This document shows, piece after piece, positions 1 through 5,142 of a stretch of DNA of 6,391 nucleotides. The stretch's first letter is position 1; each line of letters begins with the position of its first letter. A program made the position numbers and the translations under genes. The notes under the pieces are model-generated. The model saw nothing but the letters and a program-made list of their open reading frames with translations, was not told where the DNA came from and made no database searches. The stretch is from SZUA-186 sp041552135 (GTDB lineage Bacteria > Pseudomonadota > Gammaproteobacteria > UBA9214), in NCBI GenBank assembly GCA_041552135.1, contig JBFELL010000165.1, forward strand, positions 1 through 6,391, in the 5' to 3' direction.

Positions 1-14
1 CGGAAGGCGGGGAT

Positions 15-42
15 CGGCATCAGGAAGAGCCGCTTTTTATTT
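15..42 (+). terminator. Weak candidate intrinsic terminator
   Basis: A 4-bp CGGC/GCCG stem (15-18 with 29-32) is followed by a T-rich tract, CTTTTTATTT. An alternative pairing uses GCGG at 7-10 with CCGC at 30-33. The T tract is good but the stem is short and the loop is about 10 nt. It could end transcription of a gene lying left of the window. This is an inference from shape only. Confidence 0.3.
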
Positions 43-82
43 GATTGCCACAGCCCGGGCACCCCACAGGGGGAGGATTTGT

Positions 83-145
83 CGGCTGAATTGCCGGTCA
101 AAACGGCTTTCAGCCGTAACCCGAAGCCACCGGCTTTGGCGGGTT
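83..145 (+). other. Abutting hairpins, possible structured RNA
   Basis: A perfect 6-bp hairpin (ACGGCT 103-108, loop TTC, AGCCGT 112-117) is followed with no spacer by a second hairpin. In the second, AACCC 118-122 pairs with GGGTT 141-145, then a 3-nt bulge at 138-140, then GAAGCC 123-128 pairs with GGCTTT 132-137 around the loop ACC. CGGCTGA at 83-89 can pair with TCAGCCG at 110-116 (7 bp), which would disrupt the first hairpin, so two exclusive folds exist. I do not recognise a named RNA family. A REP-like DNA palindrome or chance is possible. Confidence 0.35.
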
Positions 146-239
146 GAGTATCATTAAAAACATATAGATACGACATATACCTCTGCTGAGGCTCATATGT
201 TGACGAGCGCCGCGGGACACAAAAATCCATACTTTCGCG

Positions 240-269
240 CTGACGCTGCGATGGTCCGCAGGCTATAGT
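240..269 (+). promoter_or_regulatory. Candidate sigma70 promoter for the DUF937 gene
   Basis: A -35-like CTGACG (240-245, 4 of 6 to TTGACA) lies 18 bp from a -10-like TATAGT (264-269, 5 of 6 to TATAAT). A start near 276 would give a leader of about 50 nt before the ATG at 325. If this is the promoter, the hairpins at 103-145 are not in this transcript. Confidence 0.45.
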
Positions 270-324
270 GTGCGCCTGCAATTAACGGCCGGCCTGCGGC
301 ATCACCTGATACGGAGATCGCCAT

Positions 325-861
325 ATGAACCTGCTGAACATACTGCTGGACAGCCAGAACTCGCCCGCAATCGACCGGCTCGCGAAGAATTTCGGTCTGA
401 GTGAATCGGCCGCGCGGGATGCCGTTGGGGAGCTGGCGCCGGCCCTGACCCGCAGCATGCAACGCAACATCGGTACCCCCGGGGGCCTTGAGGGCCTCGT
501 GGGGGCGCTGGCGAAGGGTAACCACCAGCGCTATGTCGACCAGCCCGACTCGCTGGGCGAGGACGGCACGCTGGCCGACGGCAACGCCATCCTCGGCCAC
601 CTGCTTGGCAGCAAGGATGTCAGTCGCCAGGTTGCCAGCCATGCCGCTGCGAAGACCGGTCTCGATGATGTGCTGCTGAAGAAGATGCTGCCGGTAGTGG
701 CGAGCATGGTCATGGGGTCGATGAGCAAGCAGGCGGGCGCCGGTGGCATGGACGGCGTGAATGAGGCGACTGGCGGGATGCTTGCGCAGCTGCTCGACAG
801 TGACAGGGACGGTTCCGTGATGGATGACATCCTGGGCATGGCTGGCCGGCTCCTGCGCTAG
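325..861 (+). CDS. DUF937 (YidB-type) family protein
   Basis: This is a 178-residue soluble protein of the DUF937 family, whose biochemical role is not established. Family hallmarks are visible: an N-terminal leucine-rich helix (MNLLNILL), a helix-turn-like segment at 16-46 (LAKNFGLSESAARDAVGEL), GNHQRY at 65-70, and the core GNAILGHLLGSKDVSR at 86-101 followed by a hydrophobic, Met-rich stretch around 119-134. The C-terminus carries DSDRDG (158-163) followed by a hydrophobic helix. This resembles the first half of an EF-hand loop and recurs in relatives as I remember them. There is no signal peptide or membrane anchor. The start is supported by GGAG at 313-316, 8 nt before the ATG, and length is typical of the family. 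The BLUF gene follows 96 bp downstream on the same strand, but cotranscription is uncertain. Confidence 0.9.
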   Translation: MNLLNILLDSQNSPAIDRLAKNFGLSESAARDAVGELAPALTRSMQRNIGTPGGLEGLVGALAKGNHQRYVDQPDSLGEDGTLADGNAILGHLLGSKDVSRQVASHAAAKTGLDDVLLKKMLPVVASMVMGSMSKQAGAGGMDGVNEATGGMLAQLLDSDRDGSVMDDILGMAGRLLR

Positions 862-947
862 CGGTCGTGTGACGAGGGTGGCAGCATGCCCGCGATGCAT
901 GCGTTAGTATAGAGGTCAACGGCGAGGTCGTGCCGGAGCAACAGGCC

Positions 948-953
948 GGGAGG
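948..953 (+). promoter_or_regulatory. Strong Shine-Dalgarno for the BLUF gene
   Basis: GGGAGG lies 4 nt before the ATG at 958 and fixes that start. The spacing is shorter than the usual optimum. No convincing promoter was found in 862-947; only weak -10-like words (TAGTAT, TATAGA) occur around 905-913. Confidence 0.6.
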
Positions 954-957
954 CTGC

Positions 958-1395
958 ATGTACCGTATCATCTACAAGAGTCGCAGCAAGGTTCCGCTGA
1001 GCTGGGATTTGATCCGTAACATCCTGCACACCAGCGAGGCCTATAACGAGTCACATGGCATCACCGGTGTCCTGCTGGCGAGCAATAGCCATTACCTGCA
1101 GGTCCTGGAAGGCAATTACGAGGATGTCAACGAGGCCTTCATGCGCATTATCCGCGATGAGCGGCATACCGATATCCGGCTGGTCGGTTTCAGCGTTATC
1201 GATGCACGACTGTTCGGTGGCTGGGGTATGCGCGGTATCGGTGCGTTTGACTTCAACAAGGACATCGAAGGGCAGCTCGTTCAGAAATACGGCGAGGAGG
1301 AGGGCGGCATCCGTTTTCCCCTCGAGGAATGGCAGGCGCTGGCCATGCTCAATGACATCCAGATGATGGGTGACCTGCCGGAGTGGAAACGGTAG
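958..1395 (+). CDS. Stand-alone BLUF-domain blue-light photoreceptor
   Basis: This is a 145-residue BLUF protein (sensor of blue light using FAD) with no attached output domain, like the short PixD/BlsA-type proteins. The BLUF fold covers about residues 1-95. All the key photocycle residues can be aligned with AppA: Tyr6 (RIIYKS), Asn30 before the ITGVLL strand, Gln48 in YLQVLEG, and Trp89 and Met91 in GWGMRG. This predicts a photoactive, FAD-binding protein in the cytoplasm. Residues 96-145 form a predicted C-terminal extension, acidic then helical (EEWQALAMLNDIQMM), in the place where short BLUF proteins carry helices used for oligomer or partner contacts. Such proteins act by binding partners. 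The nearest plausible partner is the convergent GAF-GGDEF-EAL gene 57 bp away. That pairing is inference; the family call is secure. Confidence 0.96.
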   Translation: MYRIIYKSRSKVPLSWDLIRNILHTSEAYNESHGITGVLLASNSHYLQVLEGNYEDVNEAFMRIIRDERHTDIRLVGFSVIDARLFGGWGMRGIGAFDFNKDIEGQLVQKYGEEEGGIRFPLEEWQALAMLNDIQMMGDLPEWKR

Positions 1396-1407
1396 CGGGG
1401 GGCTTTA

Positions 1408-1435
1408 CGCCAGCGAAACCGGTCCGGCGCTGGCG
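1408..1435. terminator. Convergent intergenic hairpin, possible bidirectional terminator
   Basis: A perfect 8-bp stem, CGCCAGCG (1408-1415) with CGCTGGCG (1428-1435), closes a 12-nt loop between the stops of the BLUF gene and the convergent GGDEF-EAL gene. Position and symmetry suit a terminator shared by both genes. Neither side has a clear T tract (GGATATACC to the right; TAAAGCC on the other strand), so classical intrinsic termination is not assured. Confidence 0.45.
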
Positions 1436-1452
1436 GGATATACCGCGGCCAG

Positions 1453-3408
1453 TCAGTCGGACAGCCGGTTCGCAAGACCCTGACCGATGACCTCCGCGGT
1501 GGCCGGTTTGGCAATCAGGAAGCCCTGCGCCTGATCACAGCCGAGTTTTTTCAGTGCCTGCAGTGTCCTGACCGTTTCCACTCCCTCCGCAACCACCCGC
1601 AGTCCCATGTTGTGTGCCAGGTCGATTGTCGAACGGACGATCGTCTCGTCATCCGGCTCGTGGGCCATTTCCATGACAAACGACTTGTCGATCTTGAGTT
1701 CGTTGAGCGGCAGTCGCTGCAGATGGCTGAGGGACGAGTAGCCGGTACCAAAGTCGTCGATGGCGAACTCGATGCCAAGCCCGGCCAGCTCGTCCATGAT
1801 GCCGGAGACGTGGAAGACATCGCCCATGACAGCGCTTTCCGTCACCTCCATGACCAGCTTGCCGGGCGCCGGTTGCCATTTTTCCTGCAACGCCTTGATG
1901 TGCCCGACCAGTTGCGTGTCGCGCAGGTTATACATGGACAGGTTAACCGACATGCTGAGCTCGTGGCCCGCGGCGCTCCACGCAGCCTGCTGGGCATAGG
2001 CTGTCTCGAGTACCCAGAAGGTGTAGCGCTTGACCAGGCCGGTCTGTTCCAGTGTGGGTGCGAACACATCCGGCGGGACGAAACCGTGCTCCGGGTGGTT
2101 CCAGCGCATCAGGGCCTCGACCCCGATGATGGTGCCACGGCGCAGGTCCAGTTTCGGCTGGTAGAAGAGCTGGATCTGTTGCTTGTTGAGCGCCTGATGC
2201 AGGTCGGCCATGAGGTTCAGGCGATCCACCGTGTGCTTGTCCTGTTTCGGATCGTAGACGAAACAACCGTCACGGTTGCGCTTGGCGATATACATGGCGA
2301 CATCGGCGCGCCGGAGCAGTTCCGCTATGTCATCGCCGTGCTGCGGGTATGCCGCGATACCCATGCTGGCGTAAACCCTGAAGGTTGCGCCATCCAGGTT
2401 GAAGGGCGTATCCAGGGCCTTCGACAGCTGGCCGGCCACCTTGCGGGCGGACCTGGCGTCGGTGTCGGGCAGGATGACTGCAAACTCGTCGCCGCCCAGA
2501 CGGCCGATGGTGTCAGCCTGCCTCAGCATGTGCTGGAAACGCTTGCCGGTCTGTATCAGCAGTTCATCTCCCACGTGGTGACCAAGCGTGTCGTTGACCT
2601 CCTTGAAACGGTCCAGGTCGACCATGATGATGGCAAGGGGGCGCTGTTCACGCTTCGAGGTGTGCAGTTGCTGCTGCATGCGGTCCTGTATCAGGCAGCG
2701 GTTGGGCAGGCCGGTGAGGTGGTCGTACAGGGCGAGGGTCTCGAGGTCCCTGTTGGTCGACAGCAGCTCCCTGTTCAGTGATTGCAGCTCGCGCTGGTAT
2801 TCCTCGGCGCGGTTGTGCGCATTTTCCAGCCTCTCGAAGGCATGGGCATTTTCAATGGCAATCACAACCTGGCTCGCAAACAGCGACAGCAGGTCCATGT
2901 CGCGCCGTGTGAATCTGTCGCCGCCGACCTTGCCCATCCCCGCAATGCCGCCGAGAAAGTGTTTCTTGCCCTTCATGGGGACCATGATGAGCGTGCCTGC
3001 CGCATGCTCCCAGCGGCCCTGTTCTTCCTGCGTCATGTCATCGAGCACGCCGTGCCACCACGGGCGGTTGTTGCGCCATACCCAGCCGCAGATGCCGGAT
3101 TCCAGCGACAGGGTCTCGTGCAGCATGTTATCTGCATGCTTGCCGCAGCCGGCCCTGTAGCTGTAATGCTCGCAGTTGCTGTCGAGGACCGGAATCAGGA
3201 CGGTCTCTGCCTGGATCAGGTCAAGGGCGCGTTCCGCGACCAGCTGAAACAGCTTGTCGAGATGCAGCTGGCTGCTGAAGGCTTCGGCCGTTTCCTTGAG
3301 GATCCGGATCTCGTGCTTGCGCAGGCCGAGTTCGTATTCCGGCCCGGCGTCTTTTGCCGGATCCTTGCAGTGCCCGTGTGCGGCTTGCGTGGCTTTGCTC
3401 ATTGTCAT
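1453..3408 (-). CDS. GAF-GGDEF-EAL hybrid c-di-GMP enzyme
   Basis: This 651-residue cytoplasmic protein is predicted to make and degrade cyclic di-GMP. Domain order is: variable N-terminus (1-30), GAF sensor (about 40-190), a short coiled-coil linker (about 190-224), GGDEF (about 225-388) and EAL (about 395-645). The synthase signature GGDEF is intact at 305-309, and RQAD at 296-299, exactly five residues upstream, fits the product-inhibition I-site (RxxD). The phosphodiesterase residues also look intact: EAL 431-433, Asn489, Glu521 in EVTES, Asp551-Asp552 in DDFGTGYSSL, Lys572, Glu608 in AEGVE and Gln628 in QGF. No membrane segment is seen. The GAF ligand cannot be read from sequence. The start ATG at 3408 has another ATG two codons later, and neither has a recognisable Shine-Dalgarno. 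The gene runs tail to tail with the BLUF gene and divergent from the DUF6498 gene. Net activity cannot be predicted. Confidence 0.96.
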   Translation of the reverse strand: MTMSKATQAAHGHCKDPAKDAGPEYELGLRKHEIRILKETAEAFSSQLHLDKLFQLVAERALDLIQAETVLIPVLDSNCEHYSYRAGCGKHADNMLHETLSLESGICGWVWRNNRPWWHGVLDDMTQEEQGRWEHAAGTLIMVPMKGKKHFLGGIAGMGKVGGDRFTRRDMDLLSLFASQVVIAIENAHAFERLENAHNRAEEYQRELQSLNRELLSTNRDLETLALYDHLTGLPNRCLIQDRMQQQLHTSKREQRPLAIIMVDLDRFKEVNDTLGHHVGDELLIQTGKRFQHMLRQADTIGRLGGDEFAVILPDTDARSARKVAGQLSKALDTPFNLDGATFRVYASMGIAAYPQHGDDIAELLRRADVAMYIAKRNRDGCFVYDPKQDKHTVDRLNLMADLHQALNKQQIQLFYQPKLDLRRGTIIGVEALMRWNHPEHGFVPPDVFAPTLEQTGLVKRYTFWVLETAYAQQAAWSAAGHELSMSVNLSMYNLRDTQLVGHIKALQEKWQPAPGKLVMEVTESAVMGDVFHVSGIMDELAGLGIEFAIDDFGTGYSSLSHLQRLPLNELKIDKSFVMEMAHEPDDETIVRSTIDLAHNMGLRVVAEGVETVRTLQALKKLGCDQAQGFLIAKPATAEVIGQGLANRLSD

Positions 3409-3435
3409 TTAGTAGCGGCAGTTGCGGGTAAATCT

Positions 3436-3538
3436 GAAAACCGCAGGGCAGGCGGCCATTACCGTGAGCGCGCGGCAGGAAAACCGCCGGGCAGCGGCGT
3501 CCGCTTCCCCAAACAGGGCGTTGCGGCGGGCGGTTTTT
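3436..3538. repeat. Three AAAACCGC copies in the divergent intergenic region
   Basis: AAAACCGC occurs at 3437-3444 and 3480-3487 in direct orientation and at 3530-3537 inverted. The two direct copies extend to a near-identical 15-mer (GAAAACCGC, A or C, GGGCA) starting 43 bp apart. The second and inverted copies form a 9-bp inverted repeat (3480-3488 with 3529-3537) around a 40-nt centre that holds its own GCGG-CGT-CCGC hairpin (3494-3504). The layout lies between two divergent genes and suits an operator, but no regulator is known. The inverted copy followed by TTTTT also looks like a loose terminator. Confidence 0.4.
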
Positions 3539-3566
3539 ACTTTCCGGGAGGGGCGCCTGTTATATT
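3536..3566 (+). promoter_or_regulatory. Extended -10 promoter for the membrane protein gene
   Basis: TGTTATATT at 3558-3566 matches the extended -10 form TGnTATAAT with one mismatch. A weak -35-like TTTACT (3536-3541) is 19 bp upstream, a spacing an extended -10 can tolerate. Transcription would begin near 3573, about 33 nt before the ATG at 3606. The -35 overlaps the inverted AAAACCGC copy, so a protein bound there could affect this promoter. Confidence 0.5.
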
Positions 3567-3605
3567 GCCGGAATCAACCGTTGATGGCGCAGTCAGGGGG
3601 CTTGC

Positions 3606-4265
3606 ATGGACAGCGGAGAATCCGTGAATGTGCTCAGGCGAGGGCTTGATGACAGGTCGGTGGTTGCCCTGTTGTTGTCCAACCTGTTCACGATTATCCT
3701 GGCCCTGTACCGGCAATGGGATGTCGGCGAACTGATGTGGATCTACTGGGGTCAGAGTGTCGTCATAGGCTATTTCAATGTGCACCGTATCCTCGACCTC
3801 AGGCGGTTCTCAACCCGGGGCTTCAGGATCAACAAGCGGGCGGTGGAGCCGACGCGCAAGACACAGCGCGAGACCGCCGTCTTCTTCGCCGTCCACTACG
3901 GCTTCTTCCATTTCGCCTACCTGGTGTTCCTGCTTTCGGAAACGGGTGTCGGGGCGGGTCTGCCATGGACCGGTATTGCAGCCTGTATTTTCGCGTTCTA
4001 CCTGAATCACCGGTTTTCCTATCGCTACAACCGTGAGCGCGAGCGTGGTCGTGTTCCCAACATCGGCAGCATCATGTTCTTCCCCTACGTGCGCATCCTC
4101 CCCATGCACCTGATGATCGCGGCGTGGAGCCAGTTCACGGGAAACACTACGGTCACGCTGGTCATCTTCCTGCTGCTGAAGACCGCAGCGGATGTCGCGA
4201 TGCATGTCATCGAGCACGCCATGGCCAGGTCGGCGGCACAGCGGGCGGCTGGCCGGCTGCCCTGA
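3606..4265 (+). CDS. DUF6498-type multi-pass inner-membrane protein
   Basis: This is a 219-residue integral membrane protein. About six hydrophobic segments are visible, near 18-36, 41-62, 90-112, 120-136, 158-178 and 181-203. Arg/Lys-rich loops lie at 61-90 (FRINKRAVEPTRKTQRE) and 137-150 (RYNRERERGR), and by the positive-inside rule these probably face the cytoplasm. Features I associate with DUF6498 are an N-terminal LLLSNLF helix, WDVGELMWIYWGQSVVIGYFN at about 38-58, an aromatic HYGFFHF at 97-103, and FPYVRILPMHLMI at 159-171. The function of the family is not known. Histidines at 97, 102, 135, 168, 200 and 204 lie in or next to membrane segments. The start follows AGGGGG at 3595-3600. 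A GTG at 3624 is a possible later start. The stop lies 20 bp from the end of the convergent secreted-protein gene. Confidence 0.85.
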   Translation: MDSGESVNVLRRGLDDRSVVALLLSNLFTIILALYRQWDVGELMWIYWGQSVVIGYFNVHRILDLRRFSTRGFRINKRAVEPTRKTQRETAVFFAVHYGFFHFAYLVFLLSETGVGAGLPWTGIAACIFAFYLNHRFSYRYNRERERGRVPNIGSIMFFPYVRILPMHLMIAAWSQFTGNTTVTLVIFLLLKTAADVAMHVIEHAMARSAAQRAAGRLP

Positions 4266-4285
4266 CGGCAACGGGTGGATTGTGT

Positions 4286-4804
4286 CTAGCGGGTTTCAGT
4301 CGGGCACTTGACGAAAAACCCGGTGTCCTTCAGTGCCTGCTGACACTGGCCGCTGGTCGGGGTCATGTAGCCGGTATTGTGGCTGGCGCGGCGTTCGTTC
4401 CATTCGCGTTCCACCAGCTGCGAGACGGCCGTACAGACCTCGGTGTGAAGACACTCGTTCTCCGGGCCGCAGACCTTGCGTTCCAGCCGTTCGCAGGGCG
4501 ATGTGCCGACGATGCGCATGTCTTCCCATTCCTCCGGCTCCGGCGCAGGCAGTTGCCGGCGCGACTCGAGGATCGCCGGATTGGGTACGGCGATGCCGTT
4601 GCGAATGATCAGCGTCGAGCCGTCCTCGAGCCGGTGGGTGCCGTCCCACAGCGGCCGATCGATACCGCGCTGGCGCACCGTTGCGCGGTTGTCCCTGGAG
4701 ACGGTGATATCGCCGCGTCCGCCGGACAGGCTGGAGCTCCAGTCGGCTGCCTGCAGCGGGACGCTGATCCCCAGCAGCAGGGCAATGCAGATCAGCTGTT
4801 TCAT
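4286..4804 (-). CDS. Secreted six-cysteine hypothetical protein
   Basis: This 172-residue protein has a clear Sec signal peptide: MKQLICIALLLGISVPLQA, with cleavage expected after LQA at about residue 19. The mature part is hydrophilic and has six cysteines (104, 112, 118, 124, 154, 167), an even number that suits up to three disulfides in the periplasm or outside. A segment at about 49-74 (IDRPLWDGTHRLEDGSTLII) looks like a short beta meander. A Pro/Glu-rich hinge (LPAPEPEEWED) divides it from the cysteine-rich C-terminal part. I do not recognise the family. The frame stays open 32 codons further upstream, but the ATG at 4804 is preferred because it opens the signal peptide and follows GAGAGG about 9 nt upstream. 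That site overlaps the TGA of the 74-residue gene, so the two are very likely cotranscribed and translationally coupled. Confidence 0.85.
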   Translation of the reverse strand: MKQLICIALLLGISVPLQAADWSSSLSGGRGDITVSRDNRATVRQRGIDRPLWDGTHRLEDGSTLIIRNGIAVPNPAILESRRQLPAPEPEEWEDMRIVGTSPCERLERKVCGPENECLHTEVCTAVSQLVEREWNERRASHNTGYMTPTSGQCQQALKDTGFFVKCPTETR

Positions 4805-4817
4805 GCCGGTTTGCCTC

Positions 4818-5042
4818 TCAGTCCAGTGACGGGCCAAGGACGAAGTCCACGGTCTCGAAATCGTGCTCCTCGAGTATGGACTGGATATCGTCCCAGTCAT
4901 AATCCGGGTTTTCCTCCTCGGCTGCCGCGATCAGGCCGGTGACATGACGGTAGGCCTCGTGCGACTCGAAGTCCTCGGGTACGCGCACCAGCCGGATGGC
5001 ATTGGCGTTGCTGGAGGGGAGGATCATCAGGGTATCGCTCAT
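4818..5042 (-). CDS. Small acidic hypothetical protein (74 aa)
   Basis: This 74-residue protein is strongly acidic: 18 Asp/Glu against three Arg and no Lys. It has a hydrophobic N-terminal strand (TLMILPS), an Arg-containing strand (AIRLVRVPEDF), a helix with a run of acids (HVTGLIAAAEEENPDYDWDDI) and a final strand-like FVLGPSLD. There is no signal peptide or membrane segment, so it is probably cytoplasmic. I do not recognise a family. The start at 5042 is chosen over upstream in-frame starts at 5144 and 5054 because GGAG lies 6 nt before it and the upstream extension is not protein-like. It is the first gene of a two-gene leftward operon. Its stop is 13 bp from the secreted protein's start, and its TGA is part of that gene's ribosome-binding site. 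Confidence 0.8.
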   Translation of the reverse strand: MSDTLMILPSSNANAIRLVRVPEDFESHEAYRHVTGLIAAAEEENPDYDWDDIQSILEEHDFETVDFVLGPSLD

Positions 5043-5069
5043 GCTTGGCTCCATTTGCAGGTCGGGTCG

Positions 5070-5078
5070 TGCTATTTT
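5070..5078 (+). promoter_or_regulatory. Weak extended -10 element ahead of the patatin gene
   Basis: TGCTATTTT has the TGn extension and 4 of 6 matches to TATAAT. No -35 at acceptable spacing is visible. A start near 5085 would leave 25-58 nt before the possible start codons at 5110, 5131 and 5143. The divergent intergenic DNA is only about 100 bp, so promoters for both directions should lie here. Confidence 0.25.
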
Positions 5079-5142
5079 CAACTGACAGGCGTCTGGCCTG
5101 GCGGCGGATGTGCCGAAAGACAATCGCTTGATGCTGCGGATC

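Larger units (their letters stand above)
1..324. other. Left-edge intergenic region with no convincing gene
   Basis: No reading frame here looks like a real protein. Two forward frames stay open for about 50 codons from the left edge (ending near 148 and 156), and a third ends at a TGA at 42-44, so the C-terminus of an upstream gene could lie in the first bases, but none has recognisable content. The stretch holds a weak terminator-like hairpin near 15-42, paired hairpins at 103-145, an AT-rich patch at about 152-181 with two CATATA words, and a promoter-like element at 240-269 ahead of the DUF937 gene. Confidence 0.6.

Noticed and set aside
193..900. 235-codon open frame on the minus strand across the DUF937 gene
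   Set aside because: It is antisense to a gene with clear family motifs, has no domain content, and long antisense frames are common in high-GC DNA.
884..902. GCATGC repeats and palindrome-like DNA before the BLUF gene
   Set aside because: The words are short self-complementary hexamers with no stable stem or second copy elsewhere in the window.
3480..3538. Intrinsic terminator (9-bp stem then TTTTT) in the divergent intergenic region
   Set aside because: The loop is about 40 nt and there is no rightward gene upstream of it to terminate; it is better described as part of the AAAACCGC repeat set.
1612..3627. Two long plus-strand open frames (1612-2781 and 2782-3627) across the c-di-GMP enzyme gene
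   Set aside because: Both are antisense shadows of an unambiguous GAF-GGDEF-EAL gene; their products are low-complexity and match no fold I can see.
4124..4942. 272-codon plus-strand open frame over the secreted-protein gene
   Set aside because: It overlaps the end of the DUF6498 gene out of frame and is antisense to a gene with a signal peptide and a good ribosome-binding site.
5053..5081. Leftward promoter for the acidic gene (TTGAAA with 17 bp to GCAAAT)
   Set aside because: The -10 is poor, and the implied start site would fall about 4 nt before the ATG, removing the GGAG ribosome-binding site from the transcript.
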